From: Enterobacteriaceae bacterium UBA7338
GTDB lineage: Bacteria > Pseudomonadota > Gammaproteobacteria > Enterobacterales > Enterobacteriaceae
Direction of reading: 5' to 3'
Length of the DNA: 64,000 bases
Assembly: GCA_002480085.1 (NCBI GenBank)
Contig: DKPJ01000001.1
Location: 124,001 to 188,000 of the forward strand
Below are positions 48,416 to 61,234 of this stretch, in pieces. Made by a program: the position numbers and the translations under genes. How positions within the stretch are numbered: position 1 is the stretch's first letter; each line of letters starts with the position of its first letter. The notes under the pieces were generated by a model, which was not told the DNA's origin, did no database searches, and was given only the letters and a program-made list of their open reading frames with translations.

Positions 48416-49309
48416 TTAGCCGTTAAGCGCGGCGCGTAAGAACCCCTGGTGCGCCTCGAGCCGGGCGCGGGCAGCGTCCACGTCCAGCCCGGTGAGCACC
48501 ATTAAAATAGCGGGCTTCACGTCATACCCGGTCTGCTCCAGCACGCTGCGGGCCTGCTCCAGCGTGACGCCGGTCGCCTCAACCACCATGCGGCAGGCGC
48601 GATCGACAAGTTTGATATTGCTCGCTTTCATATCGACCATCAGGTTCTGGTAAACCTTGCCAAACTTGACCATCGCCCCGGTGGAGATCATGTTCAGCAC
48701 CAGCTTCTGCGCCGTGCCGGACTTGAGGCGGGTAGAGCCGGTTAACGCTTCCGGACCGACAACCGGCGAGATGGCAATGTCTGCCTCCTGAGCTATTGGC
48801 GAGCCAGGGTTACAGGAGATAGCTACCGTGGTGCAGCCCGTGGCCCGGGCATATCTCAGCCCACCGATAACATAGGGCGTACGTCCGGACGCTGCCAGAC
48901 CCACGACCAGATCGCGGGAGTCGAGCGTCAGGTCGCGCAGATCGTCCTCTCCCAGCTGCGGGTTGTCCTCTGCCCCCTCTACCGCCTTTAGCAGCGCGCC
49001 CGGACCACCGGCGATCAGCCCGATCACCAGACCGTGCGGGACGCCAAAGGTCGGCGGGCACTCCGAGGCATCCAGAACGCCAAGCCGCCCGCTGGTTCCT
49101 GCGCCCATATAGATGATGCGCCCCCCCGCCTTCAGCGCTGCCGCTGCGGCATCCACTGCCCGTGCAACATCTGGCAATGTCTCTTTCACTGCCAGCGCGA
49201 CCAGCGTATCCTGTTGATTAAAACGGGTTACTAGTTCGATAGTCGAGAGCGCATCCAGATCCATCGTCTCGGAATTTCGCGTTTCTGATACCAGTGAGCC
49301 AAGATTCAT
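48416..49309 (-). CDS. murQ: N-acetylmuramic acid 6-phosphate etherase
   Basis: 297-residue SIS-family enzyme that removes lactate from MurNAc-6-P to give GlcNAc-6-P for cell-wall recycling. The family motifs are clear: [28 protein letters not shown] and [14 protein letters not shown], with the catalytic Glu in the ASECPPT region. The start at [19 protein letters not shown] is supported by family length. Upstream in-frame codons run into the operator region. Divergent from murR. Confidence 0.96.
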   Translation of the reverse strand: MNLGSLVSETRNSETMDLDALSTIELVTRFNQQDTLVALAVKETLPDVARAVDAAAAALKAGGRIIYMGAGTSGRLGVLDASECPPTFGVPHGLVIGLIAGGPGALLKAVEGAEDNPQLGEDDLRDLTLDSRDLVVGLAASGRTPYVIGGLRYARATGCTTVAISCNPGSPIAQEADIAISPVVGPEALTGSTRLKSGTAQKLVLNMISTGAMVKFGKVYQNLMVDMKASNIKLVDRACRMVVEATGVTLEQARSVLEQTGYDVKPAILMVLTGLDVDAARARLEAHQGFLRAALNG

Positions 49310-49323
49310 TATCAGTACCTTTT

Positions 49324-49369
49324 GAATATTTAATTCGTGTCCCGCGCAGTATAATGGAATATATAATTC
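49324..49369. promoter_or_regulatory. Tandem operator candidates for MurR
   Basis: GAATATTTAATTC (49324-49336) and GAATATATAATTC (49357-49369) differ by one base and are each inverted repeats of GAAT/ATTC type. Their starts are 33 bp apart, about three helical turns, in the 118-bp murQ-murR gap. Two adjacent inverted repeats are what MurR is known to bind in E. coli. Confidence 0.65.
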
Positions 49370-49427
49370 TTTGATGCCTGCGAACAGGATGTTTGTTGCC
49401 GTTGTCACGTTTTGCCCTGGAGTTGTC

Positions 49428-50276
49428 ATGAACTGTTTGATCCACATCCGTCAGCGCTATGCGGGCCTGGCACAGAGCGATAAAAAGCTGGCTGATTTTC
49501 TCCTTACCCAGCCCGATCGCGCCCGCCACCTCAGCTCGCAGCAGCTGGCCGCCGAGGCGGGTATCAGCCAGTCCAGCGTGGTAAAGTTCGCCCAGAAGCT
49601 GGGGTTTAAAGGGTTTCCGGCGCTCAAGCTGGCCATCAGCGAAGCGCTGGTCAGCACGCCAACGCCCCACTCCGTTCCGGTGCATAACCAGATCCGCGGC
49701 GACGATCCCCTGCGCGTCGTGGGCGAGAAGCTGATCCACGAGAAGGTCAGCGCTATGAACGCCACGCTTGACGTGAACACTGAGGATAAGCTGCAGGAGA
49801 GCGTGATCATGCTGCGCGATGCGCGGCGTATTGTGCTGACCGGCATCGGCGCATCCGGGCTGGTGGCGCGTAACTTTGGCTGGAAGCTGATGAAGATTGG
49901 CTTGCACGCCGTGGTCGAGCAGGATATGCACGCCCTGCTGGCGACGGCGCAGGCGATGGAGAGCAGCGATCTGCTGCTGGCGATCTCCTATACCGGCGAA
50001 CGGCGGGAGATCAACATGGCAGCGGATGAGGCCTTTCGCGTCGGGGCGAAGATCCTGGCGATCACCGGCTTTACCCCTAACGCCTTGCAGCAGCGCTCGA
50101 CCCGCTGCCTCTATACCATTGCCGAAGAGCAGGCTACCCGCAGCGCGGCCATCTCCTCGACCAGCGCGCAGATGCTGCTCACCGACCTGCTGTTTATGGC
50201 GCTGGTGCAGCAGGATCTGGAGCACGCCCCGGAGCGCATCCGCCACAGCGAGGCGCTGGTGAAAAAACTGGTCTGA
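49428..50276 (+). CDS. murR: MurR-like RpiR-family repressor of mur genes
   Basis: 282 residues: RpiR HTH (about 1-77, [27 protein letters not shown]) and SIS domain (about 125-260, [21 protein letters not shown] and [12 protein letters not shown]). It would sense MurNAc-6-P and release the murQP promoter. The ATG at 49428 has CTGGAG upstream. Longer in-frame starts would run through the operator region. In E. coli K-12 murR-murQP lies elsewhere, so the placement next to yfhL marks a different lineage. Confidence 0.88.
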   Translation: MNCLIHIRQRYAGLAQSDKKLADFLLTQPDRARHLSSQQLAAEAGISQSSVVKFAQKLGFKGFPALKLAISEALVSTPTPHSVPVHNQIRGDDPLRVVGEKLIHEKVSAMNATLDVNTEDKLQESVIMLRDARRIVLTGIGASGLVARNFGWKLMKIGLHAVVEQDMHALLATAQAMESSDLLLAISYTGERREINMAADEAFRVGAKILAITGFTPNALQQRSTRCLYTIAEEQATRSAAISSTSAQMLLTDLLFMALVQQDLEHAPERIRHSEALVKKLV

Positions 50277-50331
50277 GCAGAAATCGGGCGTATAATACCC
50301 GCCCTGCTTGTATAGCTACTGAGATGTCCCG

Positions 50332-50592
50332 ATGGCGTTGTTGATCACTAAAAAATGCATAAACTGCGATATGTGCGAGCCGGAGTGCCCGAACGAGGCG
50401 ATTTCAATGGGTGCGAGCGTTTATGAGATCGACAGCGATCGCTGTACGGAGTGCGTCGGCCACTATGAGACGCCGACGTGTCAGAAGGTCTGCCCTATCC
50501 CCAATACGATCCTCAAGGATCCCGCACACAGTGAGAGCCAGGAGCAGCTGTGGGACAAGTTTGTCCTGCTGCACCACGCGGATAAGATTTAG
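50332..50592 (+). CDS. yfhL: YfhL family 4Fe-4S ferredoxin
   Basis: 86-residue ferredoxin with two [4Fe-4S] clusters. The first motif is [16 protein letters not shown]. The second begins at [20 protein letters not shown] with the insertion typical of the Alvin-type ferredoxins. YfhL is reported to take part in tRNA hydroxylation with TrhP in E. coli. A TATAAT at 50291-50296 is a candidate -10. The 3' end overlaps the convergent acpS by four bases. Confidence 0.95.
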   Translation: MALLITKKCINCDMCEPECPNEAISMGASVYEIDSDRCTECVGHYETPTCQKVCPIPNTILKDPAHSESQEQLWDKFVLLHHADKI

Positions 50593-50969
50593 CTCTCAAT
50601 AATCACCGTCGCGCAGGCGTAGCGCCGCTCATCCGCCAGGGTGACGTGCATATGCGCCACGCCCAGCCGCTCCGCCAGCTTCAGCGCCTCGCCCCACAGG
50701 CGCAGGCGCGGCTTGCCCAGCTCGTCGTTAAAGACTTCAAACTGGTTGAACGCCAGGCCGTTGCGAATGCCGGTCCCGAAAGCCTTGGCCGCAGCCTCTT
50801 TTACGGCAAAGCGTTTGGCGAGAAAGCGCACCGGCTGCTGATGGGCCTGGTAGATGGCCCACTCGTTGGCGCTCAGTACCTTTTTTGCCAGCCGGTCGCC
50901 GGAGCGGGAGATCACCGCTTCAATGCGGTCGATCTCCACAATATCCGTGCCTAAGCCCAGAATAGCCAT
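50589..50969 (-). CDS. acpS: Holo-[acyl-carrier-protein] synthase
   Basis: 126-residue essential enzyme that attaches 4'-phosphopantetheine from CoA to ACP Ser36. Family motifs: [13 protein letters not shown] with the Mg-binding Asp near residue 9, and [21 protein letters not shown] with the Glu metal ligand. It overlaps the pdxJ stop by one base (TAATG), so pdxJ-acpS are coupled. Four bases overlap yfhL from the opposite strand. Confidence 0.97.
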   Translation of the reverse strand: MAILGLGTDIVEIDRIEAVISRSGDRLAKKVLSANEWAIYQAHQQPVRFLAKRFAVKEAAAKAFGTGIRNGLAFNQFEVFNDELGKPRLRLWGEALKLAERLGVAHMHVTLADERRYACATVIIES

Positions 50970-51700
50970 TACCGGCGTGCTTCCAGCATCAGGCGCTTCA
51001 TCTCAGAAACGGCCTCTTTCAGGCCGCTCATCACCGCCCGGCCAATAATGGCGTGGCCGATATTCAGCTCGTGCATCTCTGGGATGCGGGCAATAGGCTT
51101 CACGTTGTGATAGGTCAGACCGTGGCCGGCGTTAACCTTTAGCCCGAGGCTTGCCGCGTAGGTGGCGGCGTTGGCGATGCGCGCCAGCTCTTTGGCCTGG
51201 GTGGCGTCATCTTCCGCATCCGCGTAGCAGCCGGTATGAATTTCGATGTAGGGCGCCCCCACCTCGGCGGCGGCTTTGATCTGCTCGGCATCGGCATCGA
51301 TAAACAGCGAGACCAGGATCCCGGCTTCCGCCAGCCGCGTGCAGGCGTCGCGCATCTTCTCCTGCTGTCCAGCCACATCCAGCCCGCCTTCGGTGGTAAC
51401 CTCCTGGCGCTTCTCCGGTACCAGGCAGCAGAAGTGAGGTTTGGTCTCGCAGGCGATAGCCAGCATCTCTTCAGTAACCGCCATCTCCAGGTTCATGCGC
51501 GTATCCAGCGTCTGACGCAGCACCTTCACATCGCGGTCGGTGATGTGGCGGCGATCCTCGCGCAGATGCACCGTAATCCCGTCCGCCCCCGCCTGCTCGG
51601 CAATAAACGCCGCCTGGACCGGATCGGGGTATGCCGTGCCACGCGCGTTACGCAGGGTGGCAATGTGATCGATATTAACGCCTAACAGTAGTTCAGCCAT
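50969..51700 (-). CDS. pdxJ: Pyridoxine 5'-phosphate synthase
   Basis: 243-residue TIM-barrel enzyme that condenses 3-amino-1-hydroxyacetone phosphate with deoxyxylulose 5-phosphate to form PNP, the last ring-closing step of vitamin B6 synthesis. Diagnostic segments: [32 protein letters not shown] and [12 protein letters not shown]. It lies 29 bp after recO in the conserved rnc-era-recO-pdxJ-acpS cluster. Confidence 0.98.
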   Translation of the reverse strand: MAELLLGVNIDHIATLRNARGTAYPDPVQAAFIAEQAGADGITVHLREDRRHITDRDVKVLRQTLDTRMNLEMAVTEEMLAIACETKPHFCCLVPEKRQEVTTEGGLDVAGQQEKMRDACTRLAEAGILVSLFIDADAEQIKAAAEVGAPYIEIHTGCYADAEDDATQAKELARIANAATYAASLGLKVNAGHGLTYHNVKPIARIPEMHELNIGHAIIGRAVMSGLKEAVSEMKRLMLEARR

Positions 51701-51729
51701 GACAATACAATCCTCGAATATCCTTTATT

Positions 51730-52455
51730 TTACGGTGCATCCGGCGCTGGCCGTTTCGGCACAAACAGGCGAAACAGCTCCCGGCTTTTTAGCGGCTTGC
51801 CGCCAAGATACGGCTTCAGGGCCATCCGGGTAAAGCGTTTCGCTGCTTTTAGGGTATCACCGTCGGGAAACTCGCGCTCGGCAAGCGCCCGCAGCTGGCG
51901 GCCGGTGAAAGTGCGGTTATCGATTACCACGCTGGCGATAAACCCTTTCTCCTCCCGGTAGCGGTAGGTCATGGTGTCCTCCACCGCTTCGCCGGTTCCG
52001 GCGCAGTGCAGAAAATCGATGCCGTACCCAAGATGCCCCAGCAGCGCCAGCTCAAAGCGCCGGAGAACCGGTTCGGGCGAGCCGCTCAGCCCTGCCAGCG
52101 CCTGGATACAGTGCAGGTAATCGAAAAAAAGTTCAGAGAAGCGCGTCTCATGTTCAAGTACGCGGGAGATAAGCTCGTTAACGTAGAGACCGCTGTAGAG
52201 GGTGATGCCGCTCAGGGGGAGCGCCAGCGAGACCGCTTCCGCGCTGCGCAGGGTTTTGACTTCACCCCGGCCGCCGAAGCGCACTAGCAGAGGCGTAAAG
52301 GGCTGGAGAGCGCCCTTCAGGTTAGATCGTTTTGCCCGTGCGCCTTTAGCAACAAGGCGCACGCGGCCCGACTCTTCCGTGAAGACGTCCAGCATCAGGC
52401 TGGTTTCGCTCCAGGGACGACTATGGAGAACAAAAGCGCGCTGCCACCCTTCCAT
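51730..52455 (-). CDS. recO: DNA repair protein RecO
   Basis: 241-residue mediator of RecFOR-dependent RecA loading and strand annealing at gaps. It has an N-terminal OB fold (about 1-80, [25 protein letters not shown]) and a helical C-terminal domain. It follows era by 65 bp on the same strand. Length matches E. coli RecO. Confidence 0.97.
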   Translation of the reverse strand: MEGWQRAFVLHSRPWSETSLMLDVFTEESGRVRLVAKGARAKRSNLKGALQPFTPLLVRFGGRGEVKTLRSAEAVSLALPLSGITLYSGLYVNELISRVLEHETRFSELFFDYLHCIQALAGLSGSPEPVLRRFELALLGHLGYGIDFLHCAGTGEAVEDTMTYRYREEKGFIASVVIDNRTFTGRQLRALAEREFPDGDTLKAAKRFTRMALKPYLGGKPLKSRELFRLFVPKRPAPDAP

Positions 52456-52520
52456 TAGCCTCTATACTCGTCGTCTTGCAAACCGCAGGTACGTTGGACG
52501 TACCCGTTCGTTTCAGTCAA

Positions 52521-54205
<1,685 letters not shown>

Positions 54206-54281
54206 CTAAACTTCGGGGGAATATTCTATACACAACGGCGGGGGATGTCGTTAGCCGTAACTGATTTATAGCGGAAATAAT

Positions 54282-54312
54282 TTGGGTTGCAGCCAGATTA
54301 GCTGCAACCCAA
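54282..54312 (-). terminator. Terminator-like hairpin after lepB
   Basis: TTGGGTTGCAGC and GCTGCAACCCAA (54282-54293 and 54301-54312) form a perfect 12-bp stem with a 7-base loop five bases past the lepB stop. The minus strand continues ATTATTTCC. It probably separates lepAB from rnc transcription. Confidence 0.75.
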
Positions 54313-54316
54313 CGGA

Positions 54317-55291
54317 TTAGTGGATGCCACCAATGCGGTTTAAGCGCACGCCGGTTGGCCACTCACCCTCTTGTTTCTCGAAGCTCATCCAGATTGCCGT
54401 TGCCCGGCCCACCAGGTTAGCCTCCGGCACAAAGCCCCAGTAGCGGCTGTCCGCGCTGTTGTCGCGGTTATCACCCATCATGAAGTAGTGGCCTGGCGGC
54501 ACGATCCAGGTTGCCAGCGGCTGGCCCGGCTGCTGGTGATAGAGTCCCAGCTGGTCCTGGGCGATCGGCACGGTCAAAATGCGGTGCGTCACGTCACCCA
54601 GCGTCTCTTTACGCTCGGCAAGGCGCACGCTGTTCTCTTTGGTTTCACCCGGCGGCAGCTGGAAGAAGCCGCTGCTGGCCTCGCCACCGTTGAGGCGGCT
54701 AAAGGTCTGGACAAAATCGCTGGGCGCAACGTTGGAGTAGGTGATCGGCAGCGCGCTGGCACAGGCCTGGCCGGAGCTGCACCCTGGCTGCACCGTGACC
54801 TGCTTGGCAACCGGATCGTAGCTGACCTTATCGCCCGGCAGGCCCACGACGCGCTTGATGTAGTCCAGGCGCGGATCGTCCGGATACTTAAATACCGCGA
54901 TATCACCGCGCTTCGGGTGGCCGGTTTCGATCAGCGTTTTCTGGTAGATCGGATCCTTAATCCCGTAGGCAAACTTCTCCACCAGAATAAAGTCGCCGAT
55001 CAGCAGGGTTGGCATCATCGAACCTGATGGGATCTGAAACGGCTCGTAGATGAACGAGCGCACCACCAGCACAATCGCCAGTACCGGGAACACAGAGGCC
55101 CCGGTCTCCAGCCAGCCCGGCTTCGGGCTAACTTTTTTCAGCGTGTTTGGATCCAGCGTATCGCCCGCCGCCGCCTGGGCTGCGGCCTGCCGCTCCCGAC
55201 GCTTTGGTGCAAATACGGCCTTGTCCAGGCACCACAGCAACCCTGTCGCCAGGGTCGCGATCACCAGGATCAGGGCAAACATGTTCGCCAT
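54317..55291 (-). CDS. lepB: Signal peptidase I
   Basis: 324-residue inner-membrane protease that removes signal peptides from exported proteins. Two N-terminal transmembrane segments (about 4-22 and 62-77) precede the periplasmic catalytic domain, with Ser91 in PSGSMMPTL and the general base Lys146 in YIKRVVGLPGDK. The box MGDNRDNSADSRYWGFV is intact. It lies 17 bp after lepA on the same strand. Confidence 0.98.
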   Translation of the reverse strand: MANMFALILVIATLATGLLWCLDKAVFAPKRRERQAAAQAAAGDTLDPNTLKKVSPKPGWLETGASVFPVLAIVLVVRSFIYEPFQIPSGSMMPTLLIGDFILVEKFAYGIKDPIYQKTLIETGHPKRGDIAVFKYPDDPRLDYIKRVVGLPGDKVSYDPVAKQVTVQPGCSSGQACASALPITYSNVAPSDFVQTFSRLNGGEASSGFFQLPPGETKENSVRLAERKETLGDVTHRILTVPIAQDQLGLYHQQPGQPLATWIVPPGHYFMMGDNRDNSADSRYWGFVPEANLVGRATAIWMSFEKQEGEWPTGVRLNRIGGIH

Positions 55292-55308
55292 ACCAACTCC
55301 TTAATGGT

Positions 55309-57108
<1,800 letters not shown>

Positions 57109-57277
57109 ATGTAAGGATGTTTTAACTCGCGTTTTTATCTTAATTCATTTGATGGAGACGGCAGCGGACCCACAACGCAGCCTACCGTTCCGTACATTGC
57201 CGAGCATCTTACACTGTAGCGACATGGCAGTCAGTAAGGATCCATTTATTAACATAAAACCTTACAACAGAGGCATA

Positions 57278-57297
57278 AAACCCGCTGAAGCGGGTTT
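57278..57297 (-). terminator. Intrinsic terminator after the toxin/antitoxin pair
   Basis: AAACCCGC, loop, GCGGGTTT (57278-57297) is an 8-bp perfect stem. On the minus strand it is followed by TTATG. It lies 20 bp past the HTH gene stop and insulates lepA from the cassette. Confidence 0.8.
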
Positions 57298-57316
57298 ATG
57301 ACAGTCAGATTTGATA

Positions 57317-57700
57317 TCAGGCGGCTTTGGGCGAAAATTTTACTGTAAGCTGCTGATTAACTTGAATATCGAAATCAGTAAACAGTGCTATCGGTTTCAC
57401 GCCGTTACCCTGTTTTTCTAAACGAACAAAACCTCGTGAGCTAAGCGTTTTTAGCGTAACCGACAGATTGCTTTTTTTTCTGCCCGACATCTCGGCCAGT
57501 TCAGTGATGCTTTCCGGCTTACACTCTTCAATGAGTCTCAGGAGCGCGATATTCTCGTTACTTAATACCTGCGCCAGAGCATTCATTGATGTAAACCACA
57601 CGCGGGGCTCATCTGGCTCAGGCTTGTACTCACCTTTGGCTATCGCAAGCATCCTGTGACGGATGTGCTCTTCAGGCATAACACCAATTAATGCTTTCAT
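57317..57700 (-). CDS. HTH antitoxin of a TumE-type toxin/antitoxin pair
   Basis: 127-residue winged-helix protein. The DNA-binding part (about 45-110) reads NENIALLRLIEECKPESITE and MSGRKKSNLSVTLKTLSSRG, a MarR/ArsR-like fold of the HVO_A0114 group often paired with DUF6516 (TumE) toxins. It begins three bases after the toxin stop, so the toxin precedes the antitoxin. It may repress its own operon. Function is inferred from pairing and fold. Composition is more A/T-rich than flanking lepA and rseC. Confidence 0.68.
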   Translation of the reverse strand: MKALIGVMPEEHIRHRMLAIAKGEYKPEPDEPRVWFTSMNALAQVLSNENIALLRLIEECKPESITELAEMSGRKKSNLSVTLKTLSSRGFVRLEKQGNGVKPIALFTDFDIQVNQQLTVKFSPKAA

Positions 57701-57703
57701 GTG

Positions 57704-58069
57704 TTAACCTCTGTTTTCTCGTATTGCGATGACTTCATCCATTTGCTTGAAAAAGTCTTCAATAAGCTGGCCTGCCGATACAAACTCATAGGGATGACCT
57801 TTATCGTAGGGTGTGCGATGGAGATGGTCATACACAAGTCTTCCTGAATAATTGCCTTTTTTTGGCAATTTTATGCCATGCGCATTATCCATCCCAAACA
57901 CTCGCGTATTGTACTTATCGTGGAGCGTTAAGCTGTACCGGATGCCGTGTGGGATAAATGACATAGGTTTTACTTCCCAAACTTCAATTTTCCACCAACA
58001 CCCATCATCCCGATATACCGTCGAGCCATGCAACGACAGTAGATAGTCTAAACCGTTATCTCTTTCCAT
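57704..58069 (-). CDS. TumE-like (DUF6516) toxin-type protein
   Basis: 121 residues rich in aromatic and charged residues, with no signal peptide or membrane segment. The sequence (DYLLSLHGSTVYRDDGCWWK near the N-terminus, SLTLHDKYNTRVFGMDN, and a HLHRTPYDKGHPYEF motif) resembles the DUF6516 family annotated as TumE toxins. The HLHRTPYDKGHPY stretch may include catalytic residues. It is the first gene of a two-gene operon with an HTH partner. Toxicity has not been shown from sequence. Confidence 0.65.
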   Translation of the reverse strand: MERDNGLDYLLSLHGSTVYRDDGCWWKIEVWEVKPMSFIPHGIRYSLTLHDKYNTRVFGMDNAHGIKLPKKGNYSGRLVYDHLHRTPYDKGHPYEFVSAGQLIEDFFKQMDEVIAIRENRG

Positions 58070-58179
58070 AGAGTTCCCCGTCAGGGTTATGACTGGATCA
58101 TAACCCTAAAAACACGGAAGTCAAATGGTGGTAAGCAGGAAAGTTAAAACAGATAAAGTGAGTTGCGACTGCGCGAGGC

Positions 58180-58668
58180 TTAGTGCGAACGAGAACTGAC
58201 GTCTGCCGGGGTAGCATCGACCCGCAGCAGATCCGGCGGCAGGCCTACGCTCAGAATAATGGGCTGCCAGGCCTCGCGGGCGGCCAGCTTCGGTGAGAAA
58301 GCGCGGGCCAGCAGAAAGCCGCCTACCCCGCCCAGCACCGCACCGCCCATTGCTGCCAGGTCATAACCAAACAGCGTCTGGAACAGCGCAGCCATGATAA
58401 ACAGCCCCACCAGCGGTGACATATAGACCAGCAGCGCAGAGCTAAGCAGGCTACCTTCGGCAATGCCCAGCTCGACCTTCTGCCCTACCACCAGCGGCTG
58501 CTCGCTGGGTACGGAAATGGTGTGTGTCATCTGCGGTCCCAGCTTGTTCAGGACCCGGCTGCCGCACCCTGCGCGTGAGGCGCAGCTGTTACAGGATGCT
58601 TTAACGTCACAGCTGACAACGGCTTCGCCATTGTGCCATGAAACGACGGTTGCCCACTCTTTGATCAT
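58180..58668 (-). CDS. rseC: SoxR-reducing system / sigmaE regulatory protein RseC
   Basis: 162-residue inner-membrane protein. The N-terminal Cys-rich part (CDVKASCNSCASRAGCGS, about 20-37) is followed by two hydrophobic helices (about 78-95 and 103-125). In E. coli it affects the reduction of SoxR and has a minor role in sigmaE control. The start overlaps the rseB stop by four bases. Last gene of the rpoE-rseABC operon. Confidence 0.95.
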   Translation of the reverse strand: MIKEWATVVSWHNGEAVVSCDVKASCNSCASRAGCGSRVLNKLGPQMTHTISVPSEQPLVVGQKVELGIAEGSLLSSALLVYMSPLVGLFIMAALFQTLFGYDLAAMGGAVLGGVGGFLLARAFSPKLAAREAWQPIILSVGLPPDLLRVDATPADVSSRSH

Positions 58669-59618
58669 TGTGCTGCCCTGAACTTAATACTGTCTGCAAT
58701 ACGTTTTGCGGTCTGCGGCGGAAGCTCGCCGACCACGGTAATTTCTGCGTTATCCCGTACGGTGGTGCTGACGGTACGACGCCCGGTACGCAGCATCTGA
58801 TCGCTGCTGTTCTGATTAGCGCGGTTAACGTTGATCGAGAAGCTAAACAGCCCGTCAGAGAAGAGACGGGACTCGACCGGCATGTCGATGGTCGGCAGCT
58901 TGCGGCGGCTGCTGGAGACTTCGCTAAAGCCCTGCGGCAGCCAGCTGGCAGACCAGTTAAAATCGATCTTCTCCCCCGCCGGCACCGACAGCAGCGGCGG
59001 CAGGTTAGCTTTAGCGAGGCTCTCCATATTGCTCCCCACCCGATCGTTAACGGTGAACGCCACGACGCGGAACTGCTCCAGCGTTTCGCCGTCGCGATCG
59101 AGCAGATCGACTCGCATGGGGAGTTTGGTTTCGGCATCCAGCCAGACGATATAGCTGTAGCGGGTACCGTCGCGAGCCACGACGCGGATCACCTCGCACA
59201 GGCGATCGGCGATCCGGGTACGGCCTACCGAGATAAAATCGTAGAAGGACGCCAGCCGTTTGAAATCGGTATATACCAGCGAGGGCAGTGAATCGACAAT
59301 ATAGTCGCCGGTCAGCGTAAACGGCTCCAGGCCTGGCTCGAAGTAGCTTATCTCGCTGCCGCGCTGCACGACCTCGCGACGCGGGCCATCCATCTGCAAC
59401 AGCTGGGCGAGAGGCTGGTTTTCAAGACGGGCGTGCCGGTAGCGTAACGACTCGACGCCCTGCTTGTTGATGCTGACAAAAGACAGCTCGTAATTGAGAG
59501 ACTGGCTGGCCAGATTCATCTGCTGCAACAACGCCCCGGAGGTAACATCAGCCGAGGCGTTAGCAGAAAACAGCAGACTACCGGCCATGAGAGACATGGC
59601 ACACCAAAGTTGCTTCAT
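58665..59618 (-). CDS. rseB: Sigma-E factor regulatory protein RseB
   Basis: 317-residue periplasmic protein that binds RseA and shields it from DegS; lipopolysaccharide binding releases it. The signal peptide MKQLWCAMSLMAGSLLFSANASA is clear. The N-terminal LolA-like domain and the C-terminal RseA-binding domain follow. One-base overlap (TAATG) with rseA suggests coupled translation. Confidence 0.97.
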   Translation of the reverse strand: MKQLWCAMSLMAGSLLFSANASADVTSGALLQQMNLASQSLNYELSFVSINKQGVESLRYRHARLENQPLAQLLQMDGPRREVVQRGSEISYFEPGLEPFTLTGDYIVDSLPSLVYTDFKRLASFYDFISVGRTRIADRLCEVIRVVARDGTRYSYIVWLDAETKLPMRVDLLDRDGETLEQFRVVAFTVNDRVGSNMESLAKANLPPLLSVPAGEKIDFNWSASWLPQGFSEVSSSRRKLPTIDMPVESRLFSDGLFSFSINVNRANQNSSDQMLRTGRRTVSTTVRDNAEITVVGELPPQTAKRIADSIKFRAAQ

Positions 59619-60268
59619 TACTGCGATTGCGTTCCTAAAGTTTGGATTCCTGGCACCTGGACAGCGGCCTGCTGGGTTTGCGCCTGCTCAAACTGAAGCT
59701 GTTCGGAGTGCAGACGGCGCTGCAGCTCATAGTCCTGCAGCATCGCGTTGATACGGCGGCGCTGCTCCTGAACCTGCTGCTGTTGACCCGCATCGGCGGT
59801 GGCATCCGACGGTACGCCCAGGCTTACCGGGCTGGCTTTACCCATCATAGGAAGCGTGTTAAATACCGGCGCTTCGGGCTGCTGGGCAGTGTCGGATGGG
59901 CTGTTATAGTGCTGCACGCCTACGATAACGGCAAGCGAAACGCAGGCGGCCACGCCCATTTGGGTGATTTGGCTGGCCCAGGGGCGCACTTTGGTCCAGA
60001 ACGGCATCTTCTGCCACTGCTGTGGCGCAGGCTGGGATTCCGGGATCAATGGCGTTGTCTGCCGTACCGGTTCGTCGGCAATGGCGGCCATGACGCGGCT
60101 CGAGATATCGAAATGGATGACGTCGGCAGTGTCACCGCGTAAAGCGTCACGCACCAGGTGATAACGCTCCCAGGTTTGCTGCATTTCCGGATCGCGAGAC
60201 AGCTCCTTGAGCAGCTCGGTATCCAGCGTCTCACCATCCATCAAAGCGGAAAGCTTTTCTTTCTGCAT
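59618..60268 (-). CDS. rseA: Anti-sigma-E factor RseA
   Basis: 216-residue inner-membrane anti-sigma factor. The cytoplasmic N-terminal domain (about 1-95, MQKEKLSALMDGETLDTELL) holds sigmaE. A single transmembrane helix (about 101-118, GVAACVSLAVIVGV) follows, then the periplasmic part ending in QTLGTQSQ. DegS and RseP cleave it in envelope stress. A longer in-frame start upstream overlaps the rpoE-rseA gap and is rejected. Confidence 0.97.
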   Translation of the reverse strand: MQKEKLSALMDGETLDTELLKELSRDPEMQQTWERYHLVRDALRGDTADVIHFDISSRVMAAIADEPVRQTTPLIPESQPAPQQWQKMPFWTKVRPWASQITQMGVAACVSLAVIVGVQHYNSPSDTAQQPEAPVFNTLPMMGKASPVSLGVPSDATADAGQQQQVQEQRRRINAMLQDYELQRRLHSEQLQFEQAQTQQAAVQVPGIQTLGTQSQ

Positions 60269-60299
60269 GCCTAATACCTTTTCCAGTATCCCGCTATCG

Positions 60300-60875
60300 T
60301 CAACGCCTGATAAGCGGTTGAACTTTATTATCAATTGCTTCCCGAGCGCGGAAGATACGGGAACGTACCGTACCTACCGGGCAGTCCATAATGGCGGCTA
60401 TCTCTTCATAGCTAAGGCCATCCAGCTCCCGTAAGGTAATTGCCATACGTAAATCTTCCGGAAGCGATTCAATGGTTCGGAAAACTATTTGTCTCAGTTC
60501 TTCTGACAACATTAAGTTCTCAGGGTTCGAAATTTCTTTCAGCGCCCCACCGTTTTCGTAGTTTTCTGCTTCTATAGCATCAACATCGCTGGACGGCGGA
60601 CGGCGACCCTGAGCGACCAGGTAATTCTTGGCGGTATTGACCGCAATACGGTACAGCCAGGTGTAAAAAGCGCTATCTCCCCGGAATGAATCCAGCGCGC
60701 GATAGGCCTTAATAAAAGACTCTTGTGCCACATCGGGAACGTCGCCCGACGGCACATAACGGGAAACCAGACTCGCTACTTTATGCTGGTAGCGGACCAC
60801 CAGTAAGTTAAAGGCTTTCTGATCTCCCTTCTGGACCCGTTCGACGAGGACCTGATCCGTTAACTGCTCGCTCAT
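60300..60875 (-). CDS. rpoE: RNA polymerase sigma factor RpoE (sigmaE)
   Basis: 191-residue ECF sigma factor that directs the envelope-stress response. Region 2 (about 10-90) includes VASLVSRYVPSGDVPDVAQE and the -10-contacting GDSAFYTWLYRIAVNTAKNYL. Region 4 (about 130-185) has ITLRELDGLSYEEIAAIMDC. The start MSEQLTDQVLVERVQKG is the family start, 19 codons into a longer frame. Its own sigmaE promoter is visible upstream. Confidence 0.98.
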   Translation of the reverse strand: MSEQLTDQVLVERVQKGDQKAFNLLVVRYQHKVASLVSRYVPSGDVPDVAQESFIKAYRALDSFRGDSAFYTWLYRIAVNTAKNYLVAQGRRPPSSDVDAIEAENYENGGALKEISNPENLMLSEELRQIVFRTIESLPEDLRMAITLRELDGLSYEEIAAIMDCPVGTVRSRIFRAREAIDNKVQPLIRR

Positions 60876-60956
60876 CCGAGGTAATGTCTCCCCAAACCTA
60901 ATATCCACGCGTAATCGAAACGCCACTCCCACACAGCACTCTGAGCAAGCATGTGG

Positions 60957-60984
60957 TTAGAGAGACTTTTTCGGCAAAAGTTCC
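60957..60984 (-). promoter_or_regulatory. SigmaE-dependent promoter of rpoE
   Basis: Minus strand: GGAACTT (60984-60978), 16-base spacer, TCTAA (60961-60957). This fits the sigmaE consensus GGAACTT-N16-TCTGA with one change and lies about 80 bp before rpoE, consistent with autoregulation. The rest of the 384-bp rpoE-nadB gap holds probable further rpoE promoters and the nadB promoter, which I could not define. Confidence 0.88.
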
Positions 60985-61234
60985 GTTACGCCTTTGTTTT
61001 TGTGTATCGTTTCGCAGACCGCTCGTTATGACTCATTATAAGTCTACTGACGCTAAACTATGCACGTTGCATAGAAGAAAAGCCTTTTATACCGTCAGCA
61101 GAGTAACGCAACCCCGCTTTTTTTTCACCACAAAACTGATTTAGCGCGTTTCCCGTCTCGCTGTTTAGCCTGTACAACCCTATTTAAAAAAACAGGTGCT
61201 TTATACGGCTTTTGGATCTATGCTGGCCCTATCC

